From Sphingomonas dokdonensis (GTDB lineage: Bacteria; Pseudomonadota; Alphaproteobacteria; Sphingomonadales; Sphingomonadaceae), in contig NZ_NBBI01000002.1 in the NCBI RefSeq assembly GCF_002197685.1, positions 675,541 to 739,540 on the forward strand: a stretch of DNA of 64,000 nucleotides, in the 5' to 3' direction. This document shows positions 1 to 9,104 of the stretch, one piece after another. The first letter of the stretch is position 1. Every line of letters starts with the position of its first letter. The notes beneath the pieces were generated by a model that saw nothing but the letters and a program-made list of their open reading frames with translations, was not told where the DNA came from and searched no databases. The position numbers and the translations under genes are program-made.

Positions 1-16
1 GTAGACAGATGGCGGC

Positions 17-66
17 GCCCCGCGGGGCATTGCCTTTTGTCTGCGGAGCGGCTACCGGGCCGCTCC
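17..66 (+). promoter_or_regulatory. Leader region upstream of rplN with two hairpins
   Basis: The first 156 bases hold no convincing gene. A stop codon (TAG, 2-4) may be the end of an upstream gene, expected to be rpsQ. A perfect 12-base palindrome (17-28) is followed by a T-rich stretch, and a second hairpin pairs 45-52 with 59-66. In E. coli the gap between rpsQ and rplN is the S10/spc operon boundary and carries the spc promoter, so this leader could serve the same purpose. No good -35/-10 pair was found (only a weak TTGCCT at 30-35), so the regulatory role is inferred. Confidence 0.3.
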
Positions 67-156
67 CCCTGGACGCGGGCAGCCGCGGCCGGGGTCGTTT
101 TTTTAAAGGCGGGGTTGGGTCGGTATCCACCCCACAAGCGAGAAGGAAGCGGATCA

Positions 157-525
157 GTGATCCAGATGCAGTCCAATCTCGACGTCGCTGACAACAGCGG
201 CGCGAAGCGGGTGCAGTGCATCAAGGTGCTTGGTGGTTCCAAGCGCCGCACGGCCAGCGTCGGCGACATCATCGTCGTCTCGATCAAGGAAGCCCAGCCG
301 CGTGGCAAGGTGAAGAAGGGCGACGTTCACCGCGCCGTCATCGTGCGCACCGCCAAGGACATTCACCGTGCGGACGGCTCGACCATCCGTTTCGACGGCA
401 ATGCCGCGGTGCTGGTCAACAAGAACGAGGAGCCGATCGGCACCCGTATTTTTGGCCCGGTCGTGCGCGAACTGCGCGGCAAGAAGCACATGAAGATCAT
501 CTCGCTGGCTCCGGAGGTCCTGTAA
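157..525 (+). CDS. rplN: Ribosomal protein L14
   Basis: Large-subunit protein uL14, which binds 23S rRNA and contributes an intersubunit bridge. The 122-residue product has the family's usual length and order: N-terminal [17 protein letters not shown], central [13 protein letters not shown] and GKVKKGDV, and C-terminal [11 protein letters not shown]. The start is taken as GTG at 157, because it gives the standard MIQMQ N-terminus and has an AGAAGGA ribosome-binding site about 8 bases upstream; ATG at 166 would remove three conserved residues. The stop overlaps the rplX start (TAATG), implying translational coupling. First gene of the spc-type series here. Confidence 0.97.
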   Translation: MIQMQSNLDVADNSGAKRVQCIKVLGGSKRRTASVGDIIVVSIKEAQPRGKVKKGDVHRAVIVRTAKDIHRADGSTIRFDGNAAVLVNKNEEPIGTRIFGPVVRELRGKKHMKIISLAPEVL

Positions 526-842
526 TGGCCGCTGCCAAGATCAAGAAGGGCGACCAGGTCATCGTTCTGTCCGGCAAGGACAAGGGCAAGACCGGCACGG
601 TCACTGCGTCCATGCCGAAGGACGGCAAGGTCGTTGTCGGCGGCGTGAACGTCGCGACCCGCCACACCAAGCCGTCGCAGGGCAACCCGCAGGGCGGTCT
701 GAATCGTTTCGAAGCGCCGCTTCACGTCTCCAAGGTCGCGCACGTGACCGCCGACGGCAAGCCGACGCGCGTTCGCTTCGAGACCCAGGATGGCAAGAAG
801 GTCCGCGTTGCGGTCAAGACCGGGGAGAAGATCGATGGCTGA
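525..842 (+). CDS. rplX: Ribosomal protein L24
   Basis: Large-subunit protein uL24, an assembly initiator that binds the 5' domain of 23S rRNA. The 105-residue product opens with [20 protein letters not shown], the KOW motif, followed by the [14 protein letters not shown] segment that marks bacterial L24. It overlaps rplN upstream by one base and rplE downstream by eight bases, the tight packing typical of the spc operon. Nothing unusual in length or composition. Confidence 0.97.
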   Translation: MAAAKIKKGDQVIVLSGKDKGKTGTVTASMPKDGKVVVGGVNVATRHTKPSQGNPQGGLNRFEAPLHVSKVAHVTADGKPTRVRFETQDGKKVRVAVKTGEKIDG

Positions 843-1419
843 TGGCTACACGCCCCGCCTCCGCAAGCAGTATGACGACGTCATCGCCAAGGCGATGACC
901 GAGAAGTTCGGCTACAAGAACGCGCTCGAGATCCCGCGCATCGAAAAGATCGTCCTGAACATGGGCGTCGGCGAAGCGACCCAGGACAAGAAGCGCGTCG
1001 AGCAGGCGGCTTCCGAAATGGAACTGATCGCAGGCCAGAAGCCGGTGATCACCAAGGCAAAGAAGTCGATCGCGCAGTTCAAGCTGCGTGAAGGCATGCC
1101 GATCGGCGTGAAGGTGACCCTTCGCCGCGAGCGCATGTACGAGTTCCTGGATCGTTTCATCACGATCGCACTGCCGCGCGTTCGCGACTTCCGCGGCCTG
1201 AACCCGAAGAGCTTCGACGGGCGCGGCAACTATGCCTGCGGCCTGAAGGAGCAGATCGTGTTCCCCGAGATCAACTATGACCGCATCGACAAGGTGCGCG
1301 GCATGGACGTGATCGTCACCACCTCCGCTAAGACCGACGAAGAAGCGCGCGAGCTGCTTCGTTTGTTCGGCTTCCCGTTCCCGCGGGATGAGGCGGAAGA
1401 AGAGAAGAAGGCGGCATGA
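835..1419 (+). CDS. rplE: Ribosomal protein L5
   Basis: Large-subunit protein uL5, which binds 5S rRNA and the central protuberance. The 194-residue product carries the family blocks [35 protein letters not shown] and [20 protein letters not shown]. It is somewhat longer than the 179 residues of E. coli L5 because of a short charged C-terminal tail ([10 protein letters not shown]). The start at 835 lies inside the end of rplX (8-base overlap); an upstream in-frame start at 790 would add residues lying wholly inside rplX and is not used. Confidence 0.97.
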   Translation: MADGYTPRLRKQYDDVIAKAMTEKFGYKNALEIPRIEKIVLNMGVGEATQDKKRVEQAASEMELIAGQKPVITKAKKSIAQFKLREGMPIGVKVTLRRERMYEFLDRFITIALPRVRDFRGLNPKSFDGRGNYACGLKEQIVFPEINYDRIDKVRGMDVIVTTSAKTDEEARELLRLFGFPFPRDEAEEEKKAA

Positions 1420-1457
1420 GCCCCTTGGCAACGAATTGAACGAGAGAGCTTAAGTCC

Positions 1458-1763
1458 ATGGCGAAACTGAGTTCCGTGAACAAGAACGAGCGTCGCAAGA
1501 AGCTCGTGAAGCAATATGCCGGCAAGTATGCGAAGCTGAAGGCGCAGGCCAACGACAAGTCGCTGGATGAGACCGAGCGTCTCATCGCGCGCTTGAAGAT
1601 GGCCGAGCTGCCCCGCAACGCGAACCCGACCCGTGTTCGCAACCGCTGCGAGATCACCGGCCGGCCGCGCGCTTACTACCGCAAGTTCCGCCTCGCACGC
1701 GTTATGCTGCGCGATCTGGCCAACAAGGGCCTGATCCCGGGCCTGACGAAGTCGAGCTGGTAA
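1458..1763 (+). CDS. rpsN: Ribosomal protein S14 (zinc-free long form)
   Basis: Small-subunit protein uS14 of the 30S head. The 101-residue protein is the long form: it has the [17 protein letters not shown]-terminus and the [20 protein letters not shown] signature, and lacks the paired CxxC motifs of the short zinc-binding form. It sits between rplE (38-base gap) and rpsH (11-base gap), its usual place in the spc operon. Confidence 0.97.
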   Translation: MAKLSSVNKNERRKKLVKQYAGKYAKLKAQANDKSLDETERLIARLKMAELPRNANPTRVRNRCEITGRPRAYYRKFRLARVMLRDLANKGLIPGLTKSSW

Positions 1764-1774
1764 GGATCACGAAA

Positions 1775-2170
1775 ATGGCAGTGACCGATCCCCTGGGTGA
1801 CCTGCTCACCCGCATCCGCAACGGCCAGCGCGCACGCAAGGACAGCGTCGTGTCGCCGGCTTCCAAGCTGCGGACCCGTGTGCTCGACGTGCTCCAGCGC
1901 GAAGGCTACATCCGTGGCTATAGCGAGGAAGAGCTGGGCCCCGTAAAGGGCGTCCGCATCGAGCTGAAGTATTTCGAGGGCCAGCCGGCGATCAAGCATG
2001 TCGCCCGGGTCTCGAAGCCTGGCCGCCGCATCTACAGTGGGTCGCAGGACCTGCCGCGCGTGATGAACGGCCTGGGCATCACCATCGTGTCGACGCCGCG
2101 CGGCGTGCTTTCGGATGCCGAGGCACGCGAGCAGAACGTCGGCGGCGAAGTGCTGGCGGAGGTGTTCTGA
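1775..2170 (+). CDS. rpsH: Ribosomal protein S8
   Basis: Small-subunit protein uS8, a primary 16S rRNA binder. The 131-residue protein starts [18 protein letters not shown] and ends with the S8 signature region ([19 protein letters not shown] followed by GGEVLAEVF). In E. coli S8 is the translational repressor of the spc operon, acting at rplE; I did not identify an S8-target fold in this window. The stop shares a base with the rplF start (TGATG). Confidence 0.97.
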   Translation: MAVTDPLGDLLTRIRNGQRARKDSVVSPASKLRTRVLDVLQREGYIRGYSEEELGPVKGVRIELKYFEGQPAIKHVARVSKPGRRIYSGSQDLPRVMNGLGITIVSTPRGVLSDAEAREQNVGGEVLAEVF

Positions 2171-2703
2171 TGAGCCGCATCGGCAAAAAGGCGGTTCCGG
2201 TTCCGGCCGGCGTGACCGCAAGCGTCAATGGCAAGGAGCTGTCGGTGAAGGGCCCCAAGGGCACCCTGTCGCTGCAGATGTCCGACCTCATCAACTATGA
2301 CATCCAGTCGGACGGCATTGCCGTGCAGCCTGCGAACGAGACCAAGCAGGCGCGTGCCTTCTGGGGCATGCAGCGTACGTTGGTGCAGAACCTCGTCACC
2401 GGCGTGACCGAGGGCTTCACCAAAAAGCTGCTGATCACCGGCGTCGGCTATCGCGCCGCAGCGCAGGGCAACAAGCTGAAGCTTCAGCTCGGCTACAGCC
2501 ATGACGTCGACATCGACGTGCCGGCTGGCATCGAGGTGAAGACCCCGGATCAGACCACGGTCGAGATTTCGGGCGCGGACAAGCAGAAGGTCGGCCAGTT
2601 GGCCGCCGAGATCCGCCGCTGGCGCAAGCCCGAGCCGTATAAGGGCAAGGGCATCAAGTACGCGGGTGAGTTCATCTTCCGTAAGGAAGGAAAGAAGAAG
2701 TGA
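2170..2703 (+). CDS. rplF: Ribosomal protein L6
   Basis: Large-subunit protein uL6, located near the factor-binding region. The 177-residue protein starts [15 protein letters not shown], contains the internal duplicated fold with [19 protein letters not shown], and ends with the C-terminal signature [16 protein letters not shown] and a lysine-rich tail. One-base overlap with rpsH and a four-base overlap with rplR (GTGA), consistent with coupled translation. Confidence 0.97.
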   Translation: MSRIGKKAVPVPAGVTASVNGKELSVKGPKGTLSLQMSDLINYDIQSDGIAVQPANETKQARAFWGMQRTLVQNLVTGVTEGFTKKLLITGVGYRAAAQGNKLKLQLGYSHDVDIDVPAGIEVKTPDQTTVEISGADKQKVGQLAAEIRRWRKPEPYKGKGIKYAGEFIFRKEGKKK

Positions 2704-3050
2704 CCAAGGGCCTTTCGCTTTTCGAAAAGCGGCGTCGCCGCAACCGTACGGCGCTTCGTGCACGCAGCGGCACGCGTCCGCGCCTGTCGGTGCATCGTTC
2801 GGGCAAGCACATCTACGCGCAGGTGATCGACGATGCGCAGGGGCGCACCGTTGCTGCGGCGTCGACGCTGCAGGGCCACGAGGGTGCCACCGCCAACATC
2901 GACGCGGCAACCGCGGTCGGTACGCGGATCGCCGAGGCAGCCAAGGCTGCCGGCGTCACGCAGGTCGTGTTCGACCGTGGCGGCTTCCTCTTTCACGGCC
3001 GGGTGAAGGCGCTGGCGGAAGCCGCGCGTGCGGCCGGACTGGAGTTCTAA
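2700..3050 (+). CDS. rplR: Ribosomal protein L18
   Basis: Large-subunit protein uL18, which binds 5S rRNA with L5. The 116-residue product has the N-terminal basic segment [17 protein letters not shown], the [18 protein letters not shown] block and the C-terminal [20 protein letters not shown] signature. Translation starts at GTG 2700, overlapping the rplF stop. rpsE follows after three bases. Confidence 0.96.
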   Translation: MTKGLSLFEKRRRRNRTALRARSGTRPRLSVHRSGKHIYAQVIDDAQGRTVAAASTLQGHEGATANIDAATAVGTRIAEAAKAAGVTQVVFDRGGFLFHGRVKALAEAARAAGLEF

Positions 3051-3053
3051 AAC

Positions 3054-3815
3054 ATGGCTGACGAAAACAACACGCCGGAAACGGCGCAGCAGGACGCAGC
3101 TGCCCCCACCAACACCAATGACGCGCCCCAGCAGGGCGGCGGTTATGCCGGTGGCGGTCGTGGTCGCGGCGGTCCGGGTGGCGGCCGTGGTCGTGGTGGC
3201 CCGGGCGGCAATCGTGGCGGCCGTGACGGCAACCGTGGTCGTCGTGATGACCGTCGCGGCGGTCAGGACGATGGTGGCGAGGAGCTGATCGAGAAGCTCG
3301 TCCACATCAACCGCGTGTCCAAGACGGTGAAGGGCGGCAAGCGCTTCGGCTTCGCGGCGCTGGTCGTCGTTGGTGACGGCAAGGGTCGTGTCGGCTTCGG
3401 TCACGGCAAGGCGCGCGAAGTGCCGGAGGCGATCTCCAAGGCAACCGCCGCTGCCAAGAAGGCAATGGTGCGCGTGCCGCTCAAGGAAGGCCGCACGCTG
3501 CACCATGACGGCAACGGTCACTTCGGTGCCGGCCGCGTCACGGTTCGTTCGGCGCCGCAGGGTACCGGCATCATCGCCGGTGGTCCGATGCGCGCCATCT
3601 TCGAGTCGCTCGGCGTTGCCGACGTGGTGACCAAGTCGGTCGGCACGTCCAACCCGTACAACATGATCCGCGCCACGTTCGAGGCGCTGAACAGCCAGAC
3701 TTCGCCGAAGTCGGTTGCCCAGCGTCGTGGCAAGAAGATCGCCGACCTGCTCGGTCGCGGCCATGGCGCTGATGCGCAGACCGCCGCTGCCGAAGCTGCG
3801 GCCGTCACGGAGTAA
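3054..3815 (+). CDS. rpsE: Ribosomal protein S5 with RGG-rich N-terminal extension
   Basis: Small-subunit protein uS5, involved in decoding fidelity and mRNA entry. The S5 core begins at about residue 75 ([20 protein letters not shown]) and includes [35 protein letters not shown] and [14 protein letters not shown]. The protein is 253 residues, against 167 in E. coli. The excess is mainly an N-terminal low-complexity region: about 30 residues rich in Ala, Asn, Gln and Thr, then about 45 residues of Gly/Arg repeats of the RGRGGPGG and GGRDGNRG type. The start is fixed by ATG 3054, three bases after rplR. Such extensions occur in some sphingomonads as far as I recall; their role is unknown. Confidence 0.96.
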   Translation: MADENNTPETAQQDAAAPTNTNDAPQQGGGYAGGGRGRGGPGGGRGRGGPGGNRGGRDGNRGRRDDRRGGQDDGGEELIEKLVHINRVSKTVKGGKRFGFAALVVVGDGKGRVGFGHGKAREVPEAISKATAAAKKAMVRVPLKEGRTLHHDGNGHFGAGRVTVRSAPQGTGIIAGGPMRAIFESLGVADVVTKSVGTSNPYNMIRATFEALNSQTSPKSVAQRRGKKIADLLGRGHGADAQTAAAEAAAVTE

Positions 3816-3821
3816 GCCGAC

Positions 3822-3998
3822 ATGGCAACCATCAAGGTCAAGCAGACCGGATCGCCGATCCGTCGCACCAAGGACCAGCGCGCGACGCTCGTTGGCCTGG
3901 GCCTCAACAAGATGCACCGCGTGTCGGAGCTGGAAGACAGCCCCGAGGTGCGCGGCATGATCCGCAAGGTGCAGCACATGGTCGAGGTTCAGGACTGA
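3822..3998 (+). CDS. rpmD: Ribosomal protein L30
   Basis: Large-subunit protein uL30, 58 residues. Translation from ATG 3822 gives [20 protein letters not shown], then [17 protein letters not shown] and a C-terminal [16 protein letters not shown], matching the length and conserved blocks of bacterial L30. It lies six bases after rpsE and before rplO, its standard position. A strong hairpin plus T-tract follows 33 bases after the stop. Confidence 0.95.
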   Translation: MATIKVKQTGSPIRRTKDQRATLVGLGLNKMHRVSELEDSPEVRGMIRKVQHMVEVQD

Positions 3999-4030
3999 TC
4001 GTCCGCTACATCGGCTAGTGACAAATAGGG

Positions 4031-4062
4031 GGAAGGGGGCTAACGGGCCCCCTTCCTTTTTT
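4031..4062 (+). terminator. Intrinsic terminator between rpmD and rplO
   Basis: A perfect 10-bp stem pairs GGAAGGGGGC (4031-4040) with 4047-4056 across a six-base loop (TAACGG), followed at once by six T residues (4057-4062). This is a textbook Rho-independent terminator. It lies inside what is normally a single spc transcript, between rpmD and rplO, so it should reduce or stop read-through into rplO-secY-adk unless antitermination or a downstream promoter compensates. Confidence 0.85.
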
Positions 4063-4095
4063 ATCAGCGCGAACACAGCGAAAGCGAGTGCACAC

Positions 4096-4635
4096 ATGAA
4101 ACTGAACGAACTCCGCGACAACGAAGGCGCCCGCCACCGCAAGATTCGCGTCGGCCGCGGCATTGGCTCTGGCAAGGGCAAGACCGGTGGTCGTGGCCAG
4201 AAGGGCCAGAAGAGCCGCGAAGGCGTGTCGATCGCAGGCTTCGAGGGCGGTCAGATGCCGCTCCACATGCGTCTGCCGAAGCGTGGCTTCAACAACATCT
4301 TCGCCAAGGATTATGCCGAGGTGAACTTGGTTGCGATCCAGAAGGCTGTCGATTCGGGCAAGCTGACCGCGACGGACGTCGACCACGCCGCGCTGAAGGC
4401 TGCTGGCCTGGCGCGTGGTGGCAAAGACGGCGTGCGCCTCCTCGGCAAGGGCGAGATCTCGGCCAAGCTGAACTTCACCGTTGCCGGCGTGTCGGCTGGT
4501 GCGCGTGAGGCGGTCGAAAAGGCCGGTGGGTCGGTCAACGTCATCGACGTGACCCCGGCTGCCGAGAAGGCTGCTGCCAAGAAGGGCAAGGCGCGCGAGG
4601 CGCGGCTCGCCAAGAAGGCGGAAGCCGGCAACTGA
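4096..4635 (+). CDS. rplO: Ribosomal protein L15
   Basis: Large-subunit protein uL15. The 179-residue protein has the N-terminal [20 protein letters not shown] block, the Gly-rich [20 protein letters not shown] segment and [18 protein letters not shown]. The C-terminus is an Ala/Lys-rich tail ([20 protein letters not shown]) longer than in E. coli (144 residues). The gene is preceded by a strong terminator and a leader of about 33 bases with no clear promoter. Confidence 0.96.
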   Translation: MKLNELRDNEGARHRKIRVGRGIGSGKGKTGGRGQKGQKSREGVSIAGFEGGQMPLHMRLPKRGFNNIFAKDYAEVNLVAIQKAVDSGKLTATDVDHAALKAAGLARGGKDGVRLLGKGEISAKLNFTVAGVSAGAREAVEKAGGSVNVIDVTPAAEKAAAKKGKAREARLAKKAEAGN

Positions 4636-4641
4636 GCGTCG

Positions 4642-4666
4642 GCGCCTTCGGCTTGGCCGGAGGCGC
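4642..4666. other. Stable hairpin after rplO
   Basis: Six bases after the rplO stop, 4642-4652 can pair with 4656-4666 (11 bp including one G-T wobble, three-base loop). No T-tract follows, so it is not a typical intrinsic terminator. It could stabilise the mRNA 3' end or modulate read-through into secY. The rest of the 185-base gap to secY holds a weaker inverted repeat (4756-4763 with 4782-4789) followed by T-rich sequence. Confidence 0.4.
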
Positions 4667-4820
4667 GCGCCAGCTGCTCCCGGTTCGGCTCCGGCGATTG
4701 CCGGAGTGGAAATTGCTCGTTGGGTTAGACAAGCCTTCGAGCGCGACTATATGAGCGGCGGGGCAGGGGCAGCAGCACCTTCCCCGCCGTTTCTGTTTCA
4801 GACCAAGGCCCAAGGCTAAT

Positions 4821-6167
4821 ATGGCATCCGCAGCCGACCAGATGGCGCAAAACATGAGCCTCGCGAAGTTCGCGAAGGCGACCGATCTCAAGAAGAGGCT
4901 TTGGTTCACGATCGGCGCGCTGATCGTCTTCCGACTGCTCAGCTATGTGCCGTTGCCTGGCATCGATCCGACCGGGCTTGCTGCGTTGGCGCAGCAGACC
5001 AAGGGCGGGGTGCTCGACTTCTTCAACACCTTTTCGGGCGGTGCGCTAGAGCGTGCGTCGCTGATCGCGCTTGGCGTGATGCCGTACATCACGGCATCGA
5101 TCGTGGTACAGCTCGCGACGTCGCTGTCGCCGCAGCTGGCAGCGATCAAGAAGGAAGGCGAGAGCGGCCGCAAGAAGCTGAACCAGTACACCCGCTATGG
5201 CACGGTGCTGCTGACGGCGATCCAGGGCTATGTCATCGCGACGGGCCTTGAGGCTGGTGGTGCGGTGGTCGAGCCGGGCATGCTGTTTCGTGTGGCCGCG
5301 GTCATCTCGCTGATCGGCGGGACGATGTTCCTGATGTGGATCGGCGAGCAGATTACCAGCCGCGGCATCGGCAACGGCATCTCGCTCATCATCATGGCCG
5401 GAATAGTGGCGCATCTGCCGACGACGCTGGTCAACCTGCTTGAGGGTGGGCGCACCGGCTCGGTCAGTCCGGCGGTCGTGATCGCGATCATCCTGGCGGT
5501 CGTCGGCCTCGTGCTGTTCATCTGCTTCATGGAGCGTGCGCAGCGCCGTATCCTGATCCAATATCCCAAGCGCCAGACGGCGCGCGGCGTTCAGGCCGAT
5601 CGCAGCCACTTGCCGCTGAAGATCAACACCGCCGGTGTGATCCCGCCAATCTTCGCGTCGTCGCTGCTGCTGCTGCCGCTGACCGTGACGCAGTTCGCTG
5701 GGACCGCCGTGTCGGGTGACAGCTGGTGGGGCGATGCGATCATCACGCTGAACCAATATCTTCAGCACGGTAGCCCGCTCTACATGCTGCTCTACGGCGC
5801 CGGCATTATCTTCTTCTCGTTCTTTTACACCGCGGTTGTGTTCAACCCGGAGGAAACGGCCGAGAACCTGAAGCGCTACGGCGGGTTCATTCCGGGCATC
5901 CGCCCCGGCAAGAATACCGAACAGTATTTCGACTATGTGCTGACGCGCATCACGGTGATCGGCGCGGCCTATCTGGCGGTGATCTGCCTGCTGCCGGAGT
6001 ATTTGGTGTCGGCGCTGTCGATCCCGTTCTATTTGGGCGGTACCAGCCTGCTGATCGTCGTCAACGTGACGATGGACACGGTGACGCAGATCCAGTCGCA
6101 CCTGCTGGCGCACCAGTATGGCGATCTCATCAAAAAGGCGAAGCTGAAGGGTGGCCGGCTGCGCTGA
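4821..6167 (+). CDS. secY: Protein translocase subunit SecY
   Basis: Channel subunit of the Sec translocon in the inner membrane. The 448-residue protein has about ten hydrophobic segments and the family landmarks: VPLPGIDP after TM1, FSGGALERASLIALGVMPYI in the plug/TM2 region, GIGNGISLIIMAGIVA, PLKINTAGVIPPIFASSLL and FNPEETAENLKRYGGFIPGI. It follows rplO as in most bacterial spc operons and precedes adk (36-base gap). Confidence 0.97.
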   Translation: MASAADQMAQNMSLAKFAKATDLKKRLWFTIGALIVFRLLSYVPLPGIDPTGLAALAQQTKGGVLDFFNTFSGGALERASLIALGVMPYITASIVVQLATSLSPQLAAIKKEGESGRKKLNQYTRYGTVLLTAIQGYVIATGLEAGGAVVEPGMLFRVAAVISLIGGTMFLMWIGEQITSRGIGNGISLIIMAGIVAHLPTTLVNLLEGGRTGSVSPAVVIAIILAVVGLVLFICFMERAQRRILIQYPKRQTARGVQADRSHLPLKINTAGVIPPIFASSLLLLPLTVTQFAGTAVSGDSWWGDAIITLNQYLQHGSPLYMLLYGAGIIFFSFFYTAVVFNPEETAENLKRYGGFIPGIRPGKNTEQYFDYVLTRITVIGAAYLAVICLLPEYLVSALSIPFYLGGTSLLIVVNVTMDTVTQIQSHLLAHQYGDLIKKAKLKGGRLR

Positions 6168-6203
6168 GGCGCGGTCGCGACCGAACAGGGGAGGGCTTTT
6201 CGC

Positions 6204-6854
6204 GTGAACATCATTCTTCTTGGGCCGCCGGGTGCCGGCAAGGGTACCCAGTCCGAGCGGCTGGTCGCCGAGCGTGGCATGGTGCAGCTCTCGACCGGCG
6301 ACATGCTGCGCGCCGCGGTCAAGGCGGGCACGCCGGTGGGGCTCAAGGCGAAAGCGGTGATGGACGCCGGGGAGCTGGTCTCCGATGCGATCGTGTCGGC
6401 GCTGATCGGTGAGAACCTCGATCGGCTCTCCGATAGCCAGGGGGCCATTTTCGACGGCTATCCGCGCACCGCGGCGCAGGCCGAGGCGCTGGATCTGCTG
6501 CTAAGCGAGCGCGGCCGTACGCTCGATCAGGTCATCGAGCTTGAGGTGAACGAGGACGCGCTGGTCGAGCGGATCGTCGGCCGCTTCACCTGTGCAAATT
6601 GCGGCGCCGGCTATCACGACAGGTTTAAGCAGCCCAAGGTCGAGGGCGCGTGTGACGTGTGCGGCGCGCACGAGTTCAAGCGGCGCCCCGATGACAACGA
6701 AGAAACCGTTCGCACGCGCATGGCGGAGTATCGCGCCAAGACGGCGCCGATTCTGCCGATCTACGACGCGCGCGGGCTTGTTCGCCGGGTCGACGGCATG
6801 GCCGACATTGCGGATGTGACCCGTGCCATCGAGGCGATCCTCGACGGCAAGTGA
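6204..6854 (+). CDS. adk: Adenylate kinase (zinc-LID type)
   Basis: Interconverts ATP + AMP and 2 ADP in the cytoplasm. The 216-residue protein starts with GTG at 6204 and has the P-loop GPPGAGKGTQ (residues 7-16), the AMP-binding STGDMLR and FDGYPRTAAQA segments, and a long LID carrying four cysteines (C130, C133, C150, C153) in two CxxC pairs, the structural-zinc form of the LID. It follows secY as in many bacteria. The 247 bases downstream hold no gene but contain a promoter candidate. Confidence 0.97.
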   Translation: MNIILLGPPGAGKGTQSERLVAERGMVQLSTGDMLRAAVKAGTPVGLKAKAVMDAGELVSDAIVSALIGENLDRLSDSQGAIFDGYPRTAAQAEALDLLLSERGRTLDQVIELEVNEDALVERIVGRFTCANCGAGYHDRFKQPKVEGACDVCGAHEFKRRPDDNEETVRTRMAEYRAKTAPILPIYDARGLVRRVDGMADIADVTRAIEAILDGK

Positions 6855-6940
6855 CACAATGGCCGTCATCCCGGCTTCGTGTCGGGGTGTCGGTGGATGC
6901 AATGCGACGATGAAGTACGTTCCCGCGGGGAACCGTTCGC

Positions 6941-6968
6941 TTGACATGGCGTTTGCGCGCGCTTAACT
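6941..6968 (+). promoter_or_regulatory. Candidate sigma70 promoter for rpsM-rpsK
   Basis: A perfect -35 hexamer TTGACA (6941-6946) is followed after 16 bases by TTAACT (6963-6968), a moderate -10. It lies in the adk-rpsM gap about 130 bases upstream of the rpsM start, in the right orientation. A similar arrangement (TTGACA, then CTTACT) precedes the HU gene at 59572. The -10 is imperfect, so this is a prediction. Confidence 0.5.
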
Positions 6969-7101
6969 GCACGCCATTCCAGCACTCCGGTTACCGGCGG
7001 CGTCGTTCGCGCCTGCCGCTTTCCTGCGTGGTGGAAGTCATGCTGAGAGATGGGGTGCGTGATCCATGCCGCACCTCGTGGAGCACGAGGAGAAAGAATT
7101 C

Positions 7102-7470
7102 ATGGCACGTATCGCGGGTGTCAACATCCCGACCAACAAGCGCGTTCTGATCGCGTTGCAGTACATTCACGGCATCGGCGCGGCCAAGGCGCAGGAGCTG
7201 ATCACGAAGCTCGAGATCGCGCCGGAGCGCCGTGTGCAGGACCTGTCGGATCAGGAAGTGCTTCAGATCCGCGAGGCGATCGACGCCGGCTACACCGTGG
7301 AAGGCGATCTTCGTCGCGAGACCGCGATGAACATCAAGCGTCTGATGGACCTCGCCTGCTACCGCGGCCTGCGTCACCGCAAGGGCCTGCCGGTTCGTGG
7401 CCAGCGCACGCACACCAATGCGCGCACCCGCAAGGGCAAGGCGAAGCCGATCGCAGGCAAGAAGAAGTAA
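7102..7470 (+). CDS. rpsM: Ribosomal protein S13
   Basis: Small-subunit protein uS13 of the 30S head, contacting the P-site tRNA and intersubunit bridges. The 122-residue protein starts [20 protein letters not shown] and contains [30 protein letters not shown] and [20 protein letters not shown]. The start at 7102 is chosen because it gives the standard N-terminus and has a GAGGAGAAAG ribosome-binding site just upstream; an in-frame ATG at 7066 would add a non-conserved leader. Confidence 0.97.
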   Translation: MARIAGVNIPTNKRVLIALQYIHGIGAAKAQELITKLEIAPERRVQDLSDQEVLQIREAIDAGYTVEGDLRRETAMNIKRLMDLACYRGLRHRKGLPVRGQRTHTNARTRKGKAKPIAGKKK

Positions 7471-7556
7471 GCACCGCGCTTCTTCTTCTGTCGCGGGGCT
7501 GGTTGCAGGCATGTCGCCTCCCGGCCTCCGCTTGAAACAAAGGTCAGGATTACCAA

Positions 7557-7946
7557 ATGGCACAGGCACCGCAGCGTATTCGCCGTCGCGAGCGCAAGAA
7601 CATCACCGCCGGCGTGGCGCACGTTAACGCCAGCTTCAACAACACCATGATCACCATCACTGATGCCCAGGGCAATGCGATCAGCTGGTCGTCCGCCGGC
7701 ATGATGGGCTTCAAGGGTTCGCGTAAGTCCACTCCTTACGCGGCGCAGGTCGCTGCCGAGGACGCGGGCAAGAAGGCCGCCGAGCATGGCGTGCGCACCC
7801 TGGAAGTCGAAGTGAAGGGTCCGGGTTCGGGCCGCGAGTCGGCGCTTCGCGCGCTGCAGGCGGTCGGTTTTCAGATCACGTCGATTCGCGACGTGACCTC
7901 GATCCCGCACAACGGTGTGCGTCCGTCGAAGCGTCGCCGCGTCTGA
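7557..7946 (+). CDS. rpsK: Ribosomal protein S11
   Basis: Small-subunit protein uS11 of the 30S platform. The 129-residue protein has the block [39 protein letters not shown], and the C-terminal [20 protein letters not shown]. It follows rpsM after 86 bases. In E. coli rpsD lies between rpsK and rpoA; here it is absent and a terminator-like hairpin takes the gap. Confidence 0.97.
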   Translation: MAQAPQRIRRRERKNITAGVAHVNASFNNTMITITDAQGNAISWSSAGMMGFKGSRKSTPYAAQVAAEDAGKKAAEHGVRTLEVEVKGPGSGRESALRALQAVGFQITSIRDVTSIPHNGVRPSKRRRV

Positions 7947-7954
7947 TGGTTCTG

Positions 7955-7988
7955 GCCCCCGGCTGACGAGTCGGGGTGCTTTTTATTT
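7955..7988 (+). terminator. Terminator-like hairpin between rpsK and rpoA
   Basis: CCCCGGC (7957-7963) pairs with GTCGGGG (7970-7976) with one G-T wobble and a six-base loop. The stem can be extended by two pairs across a bulged T, and a run of five T (7980-7984) then ATTT follows. It fits a Rho-independent terminator or attenuator and starts nine bases after the rpsK stop, inside the alpha operon and before rpoA. Confidence 0.65.
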
Positions 7989-8037
7989 CCCGGCTGGTCG
8001 CGCCCCACGACTGGCCCAACATCAGGGGACACGAGCC

Positions 8038-9099
8038 TTGTCCGTCAACGCAAAGAACTGGCAGGAACTTAAGAAGCCCAACGCGCTCGAGAAGAAGGGC
8101 GGCGATGGCAAGCGCAAGGCGACCTTCGTCGCCGAGCCGCTGGAGCGTGGCTTTGGCCTGACGCTGGGCAACGCGCTGCGCCGCGTGCTGCTGTCGAGCC
8201 TGCAGGGTGCGGCCGTCACCTCGATCAAGATCGAGAACGTGCTGCACGAATTCTCCAGCCTCGCCGGCGTGCGCGAGGACGTGACGGACATCGTCCTGAA
8301 CGTGAAGCAGATCGCGCTCAAGATGCAGGGCGAAGGCCCGAAGCGTCTTCAGCTGTCCGCAACCGGACCGGCCGAAGTGAAGGCCGGCGACATCGCGGTG
8401 TCTGGTGACATCGAGGTGATGAACCCGGATCTGGTCATCTGCCACCTCGACGAAGGTGCGACCTTCAACATGGAGCTGACCGCCGACGTGGGTAAGGGCT
8501 ATGTCCCGGCCACCGTCAACCGCCCGGCCGATGCGCCGATCGGTTTGATCCCGGTCGACTCGCTCTATTCGCCGGTTCGCCAGGTCAGCTACAAGGTCGA
8601 TCCGACCCGCGTCGGTCAGGACCTGGACTATGACAAGCTGACATTGTCTGTCGAAACCGACGGCACGGTGACTCCGGAAGACGCGCTTGGCTATGCTGGC
8701 CGCATCCTTCAGGACCAGCTTGCGCTGTTCGTGCACTTCGACGACTCGGCCGTTGCGCGTTCGGCCCCGGTCGGCGTTGCCTCCCCGGCTGCTGGCGCGG
8801 AGCCGGTCAGCGACACGCAGCAGATCAACCGTTACCTCCTCAAGAAGGTCGACGAGCTTGAACTGTCGGTGCGGTCGGCCAACTGCCTTAAGAACGACAA
8901 CATCATCTACATCGGTGATCTGGTCGGGAAGACCGAGGCGGAGATGCTGCGGACGCCGAATTTCGGCCGCAAGTCGCTGAACGAAATCAAGGAAGTGCTG
9001 TCGTCGATGGGCCTGCGGCTTGGGATGGAAATCCCGGGTTGGCCGCCGGAGAACATCGAAGAGATGGCCAAAAAGCTCGAGCAGGAAATCATGGGCTGA
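8038..9099 (+). CDS. rpoA: RNA polymerase subunit alpha
   Basis: Alpha subunit of RNA polymerase: the N-terminal domain nucleates core assembly and the C-terminal domain binds UP elements and activators. The 353-residue product shows [20 protein letters not shown] and [16 protein letters not shown] in the N-terminal domain, and [20 protein letters not shown] and [18 protein letters not shown] in the C-terminal domain. The start is TTG at 8038, which gives the N-terminus [15 protein letters not shown] and has AGGGG about 10 bases upstream; there is no ATG in frame nearby. Confidence 0.96.
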   Translation: MSVNAKNWQELKKPNALEKKGGDGKRKATFVAEPLERGFGLTLGNALRRVLLSSLQGAAVTSIKIENVLHEFSSLAGVREDVTDIVLNVKQIALKMQGEGPKRLQLSATGPAEVKAGDIAVSGDIEVMNPDLVICHLDEGATFNMELTADVGKGYVPATVNRPADAPIGLIPVDSLYSPVRQVSYKVDPTRVGQDLDYDKLTLSVETDGTVTPEDALGYAGRILQDQLALFVHFDDSAVARSAPVGVASPAAGAEPVSDTQQINRYLLKKVDELELSVRSANCLKNDNIIYIGDLVGKTEAEMLRTPNFGRKSLNEIKEVLSSMGLRLGMEIPGWPPENIEEMAKKLEQEIMG

Positions 9100-9104
9100 G
9101 CCGC

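Noticed and set aside
30..58. TTGCCT plus TACCGG as a promoter for rplN
   Set aside because: The spacing is right (17) but both hexamers are poor, and the -10 lies within a hairpin.
2550..4181. Long open frame (543 codons) on the minus strand
   Set aside because: It is antisense to rplF-rplR-rpsE-rpmD, which are certain genes. High GC content keeps opposite frames open; the composition is His/Arg/Asp-rich with no motif.
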